Assembly: GCF_009184895.1 (NCBI RefSeq)
Contig: NZ_WESE01000001.1
Location: 372,001 to 436,000, forward strand
Source: Nostocoides sp. F2B08
Lineage (GTDB): Bacteria; Actinomycetota; Actinomycetes; Actinomycetales; Dermatophilaceae
Direction of reading: 5' to 3'
DNA: 64,000 nt
A model generated the notes under the pieces. The model had not been told where the DNA came from, made no database searches, and saw nothing but the letters and a program-made list of their open reading frames with translations. Position numbers and translations under genes: made by a program. Positions 36,960-45,910 of the stretch are shown one piece after another (the first letter of the stretch is position 1; every line of letters begins with the position of its first letter).

Positions 36960-38045
36960 CTACACGTTGAAGCGGAATTCGACCACGTCGCCATCGGCCA
37001 TGACGTAGTCCTTGCCCTCCATGCGCGCTTTTCCGGCGGCCTTGACCGCAGCCATCGAGCCGAGCTCGTCGAGGTCGTCGAACGAGACGACCTCGGCCTT
37101 GATGAAGCCCCGCTGGAAGTCGGTGTGGATCACGCCCGCAGCCTCGGGCGCGGTCCAGCCCCGGCGGATCGTCCAGGCCCGTGACTCCTTCGGCCCGGCC
37201 GTGAGGAAGGTCTGCAGGCCGAGGGTGTGGAAGCCCACCCGGGCGAGCTGGTCGAGACCGGACTCCTCGGCGCCGAAGGACTGGAGCAGCTCGAGCGCCT
37301 CGGCGTCGTCCATCTCCATCAGGTCCATCTCGAGCTTGGCGTTGAGGAAGACGCAGTCCGCGGGTGCGACGAGCTCACGGAGCCTCGCGTGCAGGTCGGC
37401 GTCGGCCAGCTGGTCCTCGTCGAGGTTGAAGACATAGATGAAGGGCTTGGTCGTGAGCAGCCCCAGGTCGCGAGCCAGACCGGTGTCGACCCCGCCGGCG
37501 GTGCCACCCGCATACAGCGTCTGTCCCGACTCGAGCACCTTCTGGGCGGCGAGCGCATTGTCGAGTAGGGGCTTGCTGTCCTTCTTGATCCGCGCCTCCT
37601 TCTCGAGGCGGGCCACCGCCTTCTCGAGCGTCTGGAGGTCAGCCAGGATGAGCTCGGTCTCGATGATCTCGATGTCGTCCTTCGGAGAGACCTGGCCGTC
37701 GACGTGGACGACGTCGGCGTCCTCGAACGCCCGGACCACCTGGCAGATCGCGTCGGCCTCGCGGATGTTCGCGAGGAACTTGTTGCCCAGGCCCTCCCCC
37801 TCCGAGGCGCCCTTGACGATGCCCGCGATGTCGACGAAGGAGACCGTGGCCGGCAGGATCCGCTCCGAGCCGAAGATCTCGGCCAGTCGCGCGAGCCGCG
37901 AGTCGGGAAGGGGCACCACCCCGACGTTCGGCTCGATCGTCGCGAAGGGGTAGTTCGCGGCGAGCACGGAGTTCTTGGTCAGGGCGTTGAACATCGTGGA
38001 CTTGCCGACGTTGGGCAGTCCGACGATTCCGATAGTGAGGGCCAC
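36960..38045 (-). CDS. ychF: Redox-regulated ATPase YchF
   Basis: A 361-residue Obg-family P-loop protein, exact family length. G1 GLPNVGKST, switch region NYPFATIEPNVG, G3-like DIAGIVKGASEGEGLGN and the altered G4 (FLNAKLEMDL region instead of NKxD) identify YchF, which prefers ATP. A TGS domain closes the protein (VIHTDFQRGFIKAEVV). It binds ribosomes and modulates oxidative stress responses in other bacteria. GTG start at 38045; TAGACT lies nine bases upstream. Confidence 0.95.
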   Translation of the reverse strand: MALTIGIVGLPNVGKSTMFNALTKNSVLAANYPFATIEPNVGVVPLPDSRLARLAEIFGSERILPATVSFVDIAGIVKGASEGEGLGNKFLANIREADAICQVVRAFEDADVVHVDGQVSPKDDIEIIETELILADLQTLEKAVARLEKEARIKKDSKPLLDNALAAQKVLESGQTLYAGGTAGGVDTGLARDLGLLTTKPFIYVFNLDEDQLADADLHARLRELVAPADCVFLNAKLEMDLMEMDDAEALELLQSFGAEESGLDQLARVGFHTLGLQTFLTAGPKESRAWTIRRGWTAPEAAGVIHTDFQRGFIKAEVVSFDDLDELGSMAAVKAAGKARMEGKDYVMADGDVVEFRFNV

Positions 38046-38088
38046 GAGGGCAAGAGTCTAATGCCCGCTCGGACGGGGTCCGCGCGTC

Positions 38089-39081
38089 TCAGCGCCGACC
38101 GACGTCCACGCCGACGGGGTCGGCCTCCGTCAGTAGGGTCAGGCCCACAGTGTCGGCGGACCGGTTCGTCGCCCGCACGAGGGCCACACCGCGGCCCGCG
38201 TCGCGGTCGATGCCGACGAGGCTGCGGAAACCCCCGGTCCCGCCGTTGTGCCAGGTGATCTCCCGGCCGTCCTTGGTCGTCGTCAACCAGGCAGCGCCGA
38301 TCCGCACGCCGGGCCCCGCGAGCCGGGCCACCGGCTCGAGCGCGGAGATCCCGGGGGCGCTGCCGTCGAGCAGTGCGCCGAGCAGGCGCGCGAGATCGTC
38401 GGCGGTAGCCCGGATCCCTCCCGCGGGGGCGAGGGCCTCACCGGTCCAGGCGGCCACGGTCCTTCCCCGTCGGCTGGTGCCGGCCACCGAGTGGGGGCCG
38501 AGCCCATCCGGCGTCGACGGCACCCGAACGCCGGTCATGCTCAAGGGCTGGGCCAGACGCTCCCGGACGAGTCGCGCATACGGCAGGCCCACTGCCGAGG
38601 CCACCGCGTGCCCGAGGAGCATGAACCCCAGGTTCGAGTAGCGTGGACGCGCCCGTCCCGGACGCAGGTCGCGCACCCTGACCAGCAGCTCCGCGAGCGT
38701 CTCGCCGTAGGGGTTCTCCCCGTGCGTCATGAGGCGCAGCGTGCGCCGCCAGACATGCCCACCCGGCGCCAACCGTGGCAGGCCGGATCGGTGCGTCGCA
38801 AGCGACCCGAGACTGAGGTCGGCGATCGGGCCGTCCCCGACGTCGAGGTGCTCGCCGAGTCTCGTGTCGAGGGTGACCTCCCCGCGATCGATCGCGTCGT
38901 GCAGCAGCAGACCGGTCAGGCCCTTGCTCACGGAGCCGATCTCGACGTCGCTCTCGAGGGGGACCCCGCGGGCGGCGACGCGCGCACGACCGTCGGCGAC
39001 CCTCGCCACAACGAAGGCGTCGCCACCGGTGAGCAGTGCTGAGGTTCGCTCGGCGAGGGCGCCGTCCCCGAGGAGGCTCAC
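38089..39081 (-). CDS. Serine hydrolase of the beta-lactamase (class C) family
   Basis: A 330-residue protein with SxxK in EIGSVSKGLTGLL (Ser, Lys), YSN in RYSNLGFMLLG and HNGGTGGF as the third motif (normally KTG/HxG), so all three active-site elements of the class C/esterase group are present. No signal peptide is obvious, pointing to a cytosolic esterase or peptidase rather than a secreted beta-lactamase. GTG 39081 forms GTGA with the stop of the Nudix gene upstream; the frame beyond has no homology. Confidence 0.82.
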   Translation of the reverse strand: MSLLGDGALAERTSALLTGGDAFVVARVADGRARVAARGVPLESDVEIGSVSKGLTGLLLHDAIDRGEVTLDTRLGEHLDVGDGPIADLSLGSLATHRSGLPRLAPGGHVWRRTLRLMTHGENPYGETLAELLVRVRDLRPGRARPRYSNLGFMLLGHAVASAVGLPYARLVRERLAQPLSMTGVRVPSTPDGLGPHSVAGTSRRGRTVAAWTGEALAPAGGIRATADDLARLLGALLDGSAPGISALEPVARLAGPGVRIGAAWLTTTKDGREITWHNGGTGGFRSLVGIDRDAGRGVALVRATNRSADTVGLTLLTEADPVGVDVGRR

Positions 39082-39632
39082 GCGGAGCCGTCGGTGAAGC
39101 GCACCCGCCGGCTGTCCTCGATGTATGCGGTGCCCGCCGGCTCCTCGGCCGTCACCGCGGCCAGGACCTCGCTGAGCATGGCGGCGGTATAGGGCGCGAC
39201 GTGGTCGGCCAGCGCCCCGGGTGCGACCCAATGGGCGCCCCGGATCTCACGCCGCAGCAGGGTGGCGTGCTCGAGGATGCCCCCGTCGACGACGCCGAGG
39301 TCGAAGAGGCAGAGCAGCGCGTCGTCCCAGCCGCGGTAGGGGGGTAACCAGTTGACGGCGAGCAGTCCGTGCACCGCGACCTCGATCCCCAGCTCCTCGT
39401 CGATCTCGCGCACGACGCAGTGTGCGGGGCTCTCCCCGGGGTCGACGACGCCCCCCGGCAGATCCCAGTCCTTCTTGTAGGTGAGCTCGCACAGGAGCAC
39501 CGACCCATCCGGCGAGCGGAGCACCCCCTGGGCGATGACGCGCTTCTTCGGCAGCCGCTCGTTGAGGATCCGGATCCCGGCGAGGCGCTGGGCCTCGGTG
39601 TCGAGAGTGATGCCCTCGGGGAGGTCGCTCAT
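39078..39632 (-). CDS. Nudix hydrolase
   Basis: A 184-residue Nudix enzyme; the box has key residues GGVVDPGES...VVREIDEELGI (about 66-87). An N-terminal extension (LDTEAQRLAGIRILNERLPKKR) and a C-terminal ~60 residues flank the fold. The substrate is unknown. ATG 39632 has GGAGAGG upstream. Translationally coupled to the serine hydrolase gene. Confidence 0.85.
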   Translation of the reverse strand: MSDLPEGITLDTEAQRLAGIRILNERLPKKRVIAQGVLRSPDGSVLLCELTYKKDWDLPGGVVDPGESPAHCVVREIDEELGIEVAVHGLLAVNWLPPYRGWDDALLCLFDLGVVDGGILEHATLLRREIRGAHWVAPGALADHVAPYTAAMLSEVLAAVTAEEPAGTAYIEDSRRVRFTDGSA

Positions 39633-39801
39633 CGAAGCGGCCTCTCCGGCGCCGCGCTCACCCGTCGCATGATCTCGACGCTACACCGCTGTGAGGGAGG
39701 TGGCACCGGTCCGACTTCCCCACGCGAACTCATCCTTCACCACGCAAATCAACCGTGGTGAACGAACGGTTTCCCGGATGGGGAGAGAAAGGCGAGACTC
39801 C

Positions 39802-41493
39802 TCAGTCGGCGTCGGCGTCGGCGTCGTGGACGAGCCGGCCCCCGACGTACGTGCGCTGCACGCGGGTGAGGCCGATCTCGTCGGCGGGCCCCGCATACGG
39901 GTCGCGGTCGAGGACGACGAGGTCGGCGAGCGCGCCCGCGCGGATGACGCCGGTGTCGTCGAGGTGGTTCACCCAGGCCGACCCGGCGGTGTATGCGGTG
40001 AGCGCCGTCCCGAGGTCGATCGCCTGGTGCGGGAGGAACGGCTCGTAGGGATCATCGGGGGCACCGGGCTCCTCGTGACCGGGCGGGGTCGTCCGGTTGA
40101 CGGCGACGTGGATGGCCGCCCAGGGGTCGGGCGTGGAGACCGACCAGTCGCTGCCCGCCGCGAGTACCGCACCCGAACGGTGCAGGTCGCCGAAGGGGTA
40201 CTGCCACGAGGACCGGGGCTCGCCGAGGAACGGCAGGGTCAGCTCGACCATCTGCGGCTCGAGCGTGGCCCACAGCATCTGCAGGTTGGCCGCCACACCC
40301 AGGTCACGGAAGCGCGGAACATCCTCCGGGTGGATGACCTGGAGGTGGGCGATGTGGTGGCGCAGGTCGTTCGGCCCGTGCGCCGCCCGCGCCGCCGCGA
40401 CGGCGTCCAGACACTCGCGGACGGCCCGGTCGCCGATCGCGTGGAAGTGGACCTGGAAGCCGTCGTCGTCGAGCGCGGTGACCGCCTCGCTGAGCAGCCC
40501 GGGCTCGACGAACGAGATGCCCGAGTTGTCGGTGGGGTGCCCATGGCCGTCGCAGTACGGCTCGAGCATGGCGGCCGTGTAGTTCTCGGCCACACCGTCC
40601 TGCATGATCTTCACCGAGGTGGCGCGGAACCGCCCGTGCGTGAACGCCTCCCGCCGTTCCCGCAGCGCCTCGAGCTGCTCGAGCCCGGCACCGCGGTCCC
40701 ACCACAGCGCCCCGACGACACGTCCGGTGAGCGACCCGTCGCGGGCCGCGTCGAGATAGGCGTGCGCCGGGTCGCCCGCGTCGCCGTAGGCTCCGACGAT
40801 CGCGTCCTGCCAGGCCGTCACGCCGAGGGAGTGCAGGTACCGCTGCCCGAGCAGCAGCGCCTCGCGCATCTCCCGCGCCGAGGTCTTCGGCAGAAGCCGG
40901 TTCACGAGCGACATCGCGCCCTCGTGGAGGGTCCCGGTCGGCTGACCCGAGGCATCGCGCTCGATCCGGCCGTCGGCCGGGTCGGGAGTGTGGCGCTCGA
41001 TGCCCGCGAGACGCAGGGCTACCGTGTTGACCCACGCCCCGTGCCCGTCGCGGTTGGCCAGGAAGACGGGCCGGTCGGCGACGACCGCGTCCAGCGCCGC
41101 CGCAGTCGGGGTCCCGCCGGGGAAGGCGGCCATCGCCCAGCCCCCGCCGAGGATCCACGGTGCATCCGGGTGAGCCTGCGCATACACACCGATGCGGTCG
41201 AGGTATGCGTCGGCCGTGACGTCGTCGGCCAGGTTGCACCGCATGAGGTCGAGACCGCCCCACACGGGGTGGACGTGCGCATCCTGGAAGCCCGGGACGA
41301 GCAGGCGGCCGGAGAGGTCGACCACCTCGGTGCGTGGCCCCGTCAGGTCCGTCACCCACGGGTCGCCCTGGTGACCGACGGCGACGATCCGGTCGCCGCG
41401 CACGGCCACGGCGCTCGCCCGCTCACGCGTGGCTGAGGCCGTGAACACGGGGCCGCCCCGCAGGATGAGATCGGCGGAGGCTTCTGCGGTCAT
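39802..41493 (-). CDS. YtcJ-like metal-dependent amidohydrolase
   Basis: A 563-residue amidohydrolase superfamily protein of the YtcJ group. Metal-site residues are seen in VPGFQDAHVHPVWGG (HxH), SVKIMQDGVAENYT (carboxylated Lys candidate), HFHAIGDRAV, HLQVIHPEDVPR and AAGSDWSVSTPDPW (Asp). The start ATG overlaps the stop of the permease gene (TGATG), so it is the last gene of the ABC operon, and may hydrolyse an amide taken up by it. The C-terminal tail is HDADADAD. Cytosolic. Confidence 0.88.
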   Translation of the reverse strand: MTAEASADLILRGGPVFTASATRERASAVAVRGDRIVAVGHQGDPWVTDLTGPRTEVVDLSGRLLVPGFQDAHVHPVWGGLDLMRCNLADDVTADAYLDRIGVYAQAHPDAPWILGGGWAMAAFPGGTPTAAALDAVVADRPVFLANRDGHGAWVNTVALRLAGIERHTPDPADGRIERDASGQPTGTLHEGAMSLVNRLLPKTSAREMREALLLGQRYLHSLGVTAWQDAIVGAYGDAGDPAHAYLDAARDGSLTGRVVGALWWDRGAGLEQLEALRERREAFTHGRFRATSVKIMQDGVAENYTAAMLEPYCDGHGHPTDNSGISFVEPGLLSEAVTALDDDGFQVHFHAIGDRAVRECLDAVAAARAAHGPNDLRHHIAHLQVIHPEDVPRFRDLGVAANLQMLWATLEPQMVELTLPFLGEPRSSWQYPFGDLHRSGAVLAAGSDWSVSTPDPWAAIHVAVNRTTPPGHEEPGAPDDPYEPFLPHQAIDLGTALTAYTAGSAWVNHLDDTGVIRAGALADLVVLDRDPYAGPADEIGLTRVQRTYVGGRLVHDADADAD

Positions 41494-42347
41494 CAGTTTC
41501 CTGTCATCGTGCGGGCGATCTGGGTGTCGCTGTCCCCCGCGCGGCGCAGGACCAGCCAGACGAGGACGAGCGAGAGCAGCGTGAGCAGGAGCATGATCGT
41601 CGAGACGGCGGCGATCTCGGGGCGCAGTCCGCTGCGCAGCGCGCTGAGGACGTAGACCGGCCAGGGCGTCGTCCCCGACACCTGGACGAACGCGGAGATG
41701 ATCGTGTTGTCGAGGCTGAGCGTGAACGCGAGCAGGCCGCCGGCGAGGACGGCCGGCATCGCGAGCGGCAGCGTGATCCGCCGGAACGTCGTCCACGGTG
41801 AGGCGTACAGGTCCGCCGAGGCCTCCTCGAGCTGCGCGTCGAGGCCGACGAGCCTCGCTCGCACGATGTAGGCGACCACCGCAGTCGAGAACAGCGAGTG
41901 CCCGACGACGAGGCGGACGACGCCGTTGTCGAAGATGCCGAGCCCGACGTCCTGGCCGAGGAAGACCAGCCACGGCAGCAGTGCGACGGCGTCCACGATC
42001 TCCGGCGTCACCGAGACGAGGAGCAGCAGGAGGACGAACCAGAACACCCATCGGCCGGGGCGCCGGGCCATGGCCACGCCGGCCAGGGTCCCGAGGGCGG
42101 TGGCGAGCACGGCCGCGATCGCGCCGGTCTGGATCGAGACGATGACCGCCGAGCGGATCTGCGGACGCTCGACGATGGCCCGGAACGGGGTGAAGCCGAA
42201 CTCGGTGAAGGCAACCAGCAGCCGGCCCTCGTTGAAGGAGTACAGGATGATCACGACGATCGGCAGGAACAGGAACGCGAAGACCAGGACGCCCCACGCA
42301 TACAGCAGGTAGTCCGTGAGCGTCCGGTGCTCCCCCGACCCGCTCAC
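41493..42347 (-). CDS. Polyamine-type ABC permease, PotC type
   Basis: A 284-residue permease with six membrane segments and the EAA loop LEEASADLYASPWTTFRRI. The start is GTG 42347, which forms GTGA with the stop of the PotB-type gene; the longer frame overlaps that gene. MSGSGEHRTLTDYLLYAWG begins it. Family members import spermidine, putrescine or other small cations. Confidence 0.9.
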   Translation of the reverse strand: MSGSGEHRTLTDYLLYAWGVLVFAFLFLPIVVIILYSFNEGRLLVAFTEFGFTPFRAIVERPQIRSAVIVSIQTGAIAAVLATALGTLAGVAMARRPGRWVFWFVLLLLLVSVTPEIVDAVALLPWLVFLGQDVGLGIFDNGVVRLVVGHSLFSTAVVAYIVRARLVGLDAQLEEASADLYASPWTTFRRITLPLAMPAVLAGGLLAFTLSLDNTIISAFVQVSGTTPWPVYVLSALRSGLRPEIAAVSTIMLLLTLLSLVLVWLVLRRAGDSDTQIARTMTGN

Positions 42348-43246
42348 GTCCGGGCCTCCGCGGGCGGGAGGTCCGCGAGCCGCAGCCGCCGGTGCCGGGC
42401 GAACGGCCAGGAGACGAGGTATGCCATGGCCGCCCCCACGAGAACGGTCACCGCGATCACGAGGATGAGCAGGACGGCCATGGCCGACCCCAGCGCCCAG
42501 TTCTGCGCGGCCTGGAACTGGCTGGCCACGAGCTGGCCGACCATGTTGCCGCGGGCTCCGCCGAGGACCGTGGCCGTGATGTAGTCCCCCATGAGCGGGA
42601 TGAAGACGAGTAGGACCCCGGCGATGATGCCCGGACGGGCCATCGGGAGCGTCACCTGGGTGAACGTGCGCCACCGGTCGGCGCCCAGGTCCTTGCTCGC
42701 CTCACGCAGCGCCGGACCCACCCGGTCGAAGGCGACGAAGAGCGGCAGGATCATCAGCGGCAGATAGTTGTAGACCACGCCGAGCAGGACTGCGGGTCTG
42801 GTGTAGAGGATCGCGAGGGGGCCGTCCCGCAGACCGACGGACTGGAGCAGCCCGGACAGCCAGCCCTCCGGGGCGAGGATGACCTGCCAGCCGATGGTGC
42901 GCACGAGGAAGTTCGTCCAGAAGGGGACGATGACGAGCGCGAGCAGGAAGACGCGCCGGTTCGGCGAGACCTTGACCGCCATCCAGTAGGCCATCGGGAT
43001 CGCGATGAGGAGGCAGATCAGGGTGCCGAGAATCCCCACCCGCAGGGTGTTGATGAACGTGGTGAAGAAGGTCGGGGAGAGCGCCTCCCGGTACCGGTCC
43101 AGCGACAGCACATCCGTGGCATGCGTGCCGAAGAGCCCCGGTTTGTAGCCGAAGCTGAAGTAGACGACCGTCGCGACGGGCAGGACGAAGAACGTGACCA
43201 GCCACGCCCACGCCGGGATCGCGAGGAGGAACCTGGGTCTGGGCAC
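42344..43246 (-). CDS. Polyamine-type ABC permease, PotB type
   Basis: A 300-residue permease with a first membrane segment (WAWLVTFFVLPVATVVYFSF), the periplasmic loop containing the YREALSPTFFTTFINTLRVG pattern and the EAA loop LREASKDLGADRWRTF. GTG 43246 is eight bases after the binding-protein stop; the frame upstream is inside that gene. Confidence 0.9.
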   Translation of the reverse strand: MPRPRFLLAIPAWAWLVTFFVLPVATVVYFSFGYKPGLFGTHATDVLSLDRYREALSPTFFTTFINTLRVGILGTLICLLIAIPMAYWMAVKVSPNRRVFLLALVIVPFWTNFLVRTIGWQVILAPEGWLSGLLQSVGLRDGPLAILYTRPAVLLGVVYNYLPLMILPLFVAFDRVGPALREASKDLGADRWRTFTQVTLPMARPGIIAGVLLVFIPLMGDYITATVLGGARGNMVGQLVASQFQAAQNWALGSAMAVLLILVIAVTVLVGAAMAYLVSWPFARHRRLRLADLPPAEART

Positions 43247-43253
43247 GGGCAGC

Positions 43254-44465
43254 TCAGGCGCCTGCGGCGGCCTTGGTCCTGTTCCAGATGTCGACGATCC
43301 GCTGCTGGGCCGAGTTGACCTCGCCCTCCTGCATGGTCGCGACCTGCTCGTCGGTGAAGAAGACCAAGTCGAGCATCTCGAGCCCGGCCTCCTGGGCACG
43401 AGCCTCGACGTCCGCCGCGCCGGTGTGGTAGCCGATGTAGTCGACCTGGTCGATGACCTGGTCGGGGTGCAGGACGAAGTCGATGAAGGCGTGGGCCGCC
43501 TCGATGTTCGGCGCGCCCTTGGCGATACACCAGTTGTCCATCCACAGCTCGGTCGCGGGCGCGCCGAGCACCCAGGTCCAGCGCTCGGGCTCCGGGCTCT
43601 CCATGATGCCGATCCGGGCGTCGCCGTTCCACGACTGCATGAGCACGTGGGTGCCCTGCGGGATCGCCGAGCCGCCCGGGTAGGAGTCGAAGGCGGCGAT
43701 ATGCGGCGCCATGTCGTTGACGAGGAAGTCCTCGGCCGCCTGCAGGTCGGCCTCGTCCTCGGTCGTCCAGTCGATCCCGTTGGCCCAGAAGTAGATCCCG
43801 GTGAGCTCGGCCGGGTCGTCGAGCAGGGACGTTCGGCCGCTGGCCTCGTTCTGGGCGGCGTCGATGAAGTCGTTCCACGTGGTCAGCTCGCGGGTGATGA
43901 CAGTGTTGTCGTAGACGAACCCGGTCGTGCCCCACGCCTTGCAGATCGACCACTGGTTCTCCGGGTCCCAGGCCCGGCCGAGGAAGTTCTCGTCCATGTG
44001 CTCGAGGTTGGGGATCAGGTCCTTGTTGAGCGGCTCGAGCAGGTCGTTCTCGATCATCTGCGGGATGAACTGGCCGGTCGGGACGACGATGTCGTAGCCA
44101 CTGGTCCCGCGGGCTGCGACGAGCTTGGCGATGAGCTCCTCGTTGGAGTTGAACGAGTCGAGCGAGATGGTCGGTCCCAGCTCGGAGGTGAAGCGCTCGA
44201 GCACGTCGGGGCTGTCGTAGTCACCCCACGTGTAGATCGACACCGAGTCCTCGAGGTCACCGCCGGTGGCTCGCGGGGTCGCCGTCCCGGTGCCGGTGGC
44301 GGTCGACCCCGACTCCTCACCTCCGCAGGCGCTGAGCACGGTGGCGCCGCCGAGTGTCGCGGCAACGGTGAGGAACCCACGGCGGGTCAGCTCGGATCTG
44401 ATTCTCGGAGCCGCACTGGAGTGCGCGAGCACGCGGACGGGGCGAGGGCGGGAGGCACGAGACAT
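43254..44465 (-). CDS. Polyamine-type ABC substrate-binding protein (PotD-like)
   Basis: A 403-residue binding protein. A twin-arginine motif LTRRGFLTVAA followed by a lipobox TVLSAC indicates Tat export and lipid anchoring. SVSIYTWGDYDSPDVLERF is the PotD/PotF first strand; WAWDPENQWSICKAWG-like sequence (key: NQWSICKAWGTTG) and YPGGSAIPQGTHVLMQSWNGD line the pocket. Ligand is probably a polyamine or a similar cationic amide. Confidence 0.92.
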   Translation of the reverse strand: MSRASRPRPVRVLAHSSAAPRIRSELTRRGFLTVAATLGGATVLSACGGEESGSTATGTGTATPRATGGDLEDSVSIYTWGDYDSPDVLERFTSELGPTISLDSFNSNEELIAKLVAARGTSGYDIVVPTGQFIPQMIENDLLEPLNKDLIPNLEHMDENFLGRAWDPENQWSICKAWGTTGFVYDNTVITRELTTWNDFIDAAQNEASGRTSLLDDPAELTGIYFWANGIDWTTEDEADLQAAEDFLVNDMAPHIAAFDSYPGGSAIPQGTHVLMQSWNGDARIGIMESPEPERWTWVLGAPATELWMDNWCIAKGAPNIEAAHAFIDFVLHPDQVIDQVDYIGYHTGAADVEARAQEAGLEMLDLVFFTDEQVATMQEGEVNSAQQRIVDIWNRTKAAAGA

Positions 44466-44504
44466 GGGATCTCCTTGATGGTGGCAGGTTCAGGACGGCG
44501 GAGT

Positions 44505-45710
44505 TCAGGACGGCACTGGGTCGGTGGTGGCCGTCCCGGCGGGGGCCCGGTCGGGGGCGAACAGGTGGACGCTGTCGGAGGACCACGAAGCGGTGACGGT
44601 CGTTCCGGTTCGAACGCTGGGTGCCGCCGGCGTGGGAATGCGACTGACCAGACTCGTCGTGCCGATCGACGCCGGAACCTCGACGACGAACTGCATCGTC
44701 TCCCCGAGGTGCGCGACCCCCGCGAGCCGTCCGGAGACCGAGTTCTCCGTGGGGCCACCCTCGGCGGTCGCGGGGCCGAGAGAGACGTACTCGGGACGGA
44801 TCGCCGCTCGTACCCGTCCCGGACGCACCTGCTCGGTCTCGGTCCGGCGGGTGCTGCGCAGTCGGACCGGGCCCGCGTGGACCAGGCCGTCGGCTCCGAG
44901 CGTGCCCTCGATGAAGTTCTGTTGCCCGACGAAGCCGGCGACGAACGCGGAGGCGGGTCGCGCATACACCTCGTCGGCCGTGTCGAGCTGCTCGATCCGG
45001 CCGGCCCGCATGATCGCGATCCGGTCCCCCATCGAGAGCGCCTCGTGCTGGTCGTGGGTGACGAACACGAACGTCGTCCCGAGGCGGGACTGGAGGAGCT
45101 TGAGCTCGATCTGCATCTCCTCGCGCAGCTGCCGGTCCAGCGCGCCGAGCGGCTCATCGAGGAGCAGGACGGACGGCTTGTTGACCAGCGCGCGGGCGAG
45201 CGCCACGCGCTGCTGCTGCCCGCCCGACATCTGTGCCGGCTTCCGGTCGGCGAACGAGCGCATCTGCACCATGTCAAGCGCCTCGGCGACGCGTTCGCGG
45301 ATCTCGGCGCGCGGCGTCCGTTGCTGGTGCAGGCCGTAGGCGACGTTCTCGGCGACGTTCATGTGGGGGAACAGCGAGTAGTTCTGGAAGACGGTGTTGA
45401 CGTGGCGCCGGTGCGGGGGAACTCCCCGAACGCCCTCACCGCTGATCCGGATCTCACCCTCGTCGGGGTGCTCGAAGCCCGCGATCATCCGCAGGGTGGT
45501 CGTCTTGCCGCACCCCGACGGGCCGAGGAGGGCGATGAACTCCCCGGGCTCGATGGCCAGGTCCAGCCGGTCCACCGCGACAGCGTGGCCGAAGCGCTTG
45601 GTGACGCCGATCAGCTCCACCGCGCCGGCGCGACCGCGCTCGCCCGAGCTGCCTCGGGGTCCGGCACCGGTCGGCACGGTCGGTGCGGGGTCCTGCGGCG
45701 CGTCGGTCAC
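44505..45710 (-). CDS. Polyamine-type ABC ATP-binding protein (PotA-like)
   Basis: A 401-residue ATPase, first gene of the operon. Walker [11 protein letters not shown]-loop [11 protein letters not shown], signature [15 protein letters not shown], Walker [13 protein letters not shown] and the C-terminal TOBE domain are present. GTG 45710 has GGAGAG six bases upstream. A candidate -10 TACCGT (45740-45745) overlaps the palindrome at 45731-45743, so a repressor binding there would block transcription. Confidence 0.93.
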   Translation of the reverse strand: MTDAPQDPAPTVPTGAGPRGSSGERGRAGAVELIGVTKRFGHAVAVDRLDLAIEPGEFIALLGPSGCGKTTTLRMIAGFEHPDEGEIRISGEGVRGVPPHRRHVNTVFQNYSLFPHMNVAENVAYGLHQQRTPRAEIRERVAEALDMVQMRSFADRKPAQMSGGQQQRVALARALVNKPSVLLLDEPLGALDRQLREEMQIELKLLQSRLGTTFVFVTHDQHEALSMGDRIAIMRAGRIEQLDTADEVYARPASAFVAGFVGQQNFIEGTLGADGLVHAGPVRLRSTRRTETEQVRPGRVRAAIRPEYVSLGPATAEGGPTENSVSGRLAGVAHLGETMQFVVEVPASIGTTSLVSRIPTPAAPSVRTGTTVTASWSSDSVHLFAPDRAPAGTATTDPVPS

Positions 45711-45730
45711 ATCACTCTCCGGGTTCGGGG

Positions 45731-45743
45731 CCGTGAGTCACGG
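45731..45743. promoter_or_regulatory. Palindromic operator candidate of the PotA operon
   Basis: CCGTGAgTCACGG is a perfect inverted repeat with a 1-base centre, overlapping the likely -10 (TACCGT, 45745-45740) of the importer operon. Confidence 0.45.
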
Positions 45744-45807
45744 TACTTGCGGAATCTGCGCAGGTGGTGGATTTCGAGTAACAGATTCGTTGCCCTCCTC
45801 GATCGCG

Positions 45808-45837
45808 GCACGTGAATGCGTCGCCTGCGTCACGTGC
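45808..45837. promoter_or_regulatory. Second CGTGA-type inverted repeat
   Basis: GCACGTGA (45808-45815) and TCACGTGC (45830-45837) are perfect 8-base arms 14 bases apart. They share the CGTGA half-site with 45731-45743 and may bind the same protein. Confidence 0.4.
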
Positions 45838-45910
45838 AGCCGTGGATCCGCGATCGACGCGCCGGTCGGGGTCGGGGGCGATGTCGGAGCAGTCTGTCAG
45901 GCTCGTCGCC

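Noticed and set aside
35009-36994. 661-codon minus frame
   Set aside because: Antisense to the arylsulfatase, whose Cys motif and fold are clear.
38089-39081. Secreted beta-lactamase resistance gene
   Set aside because: No signal peptide or lipobox; the motifs suit general serine hydrolases.
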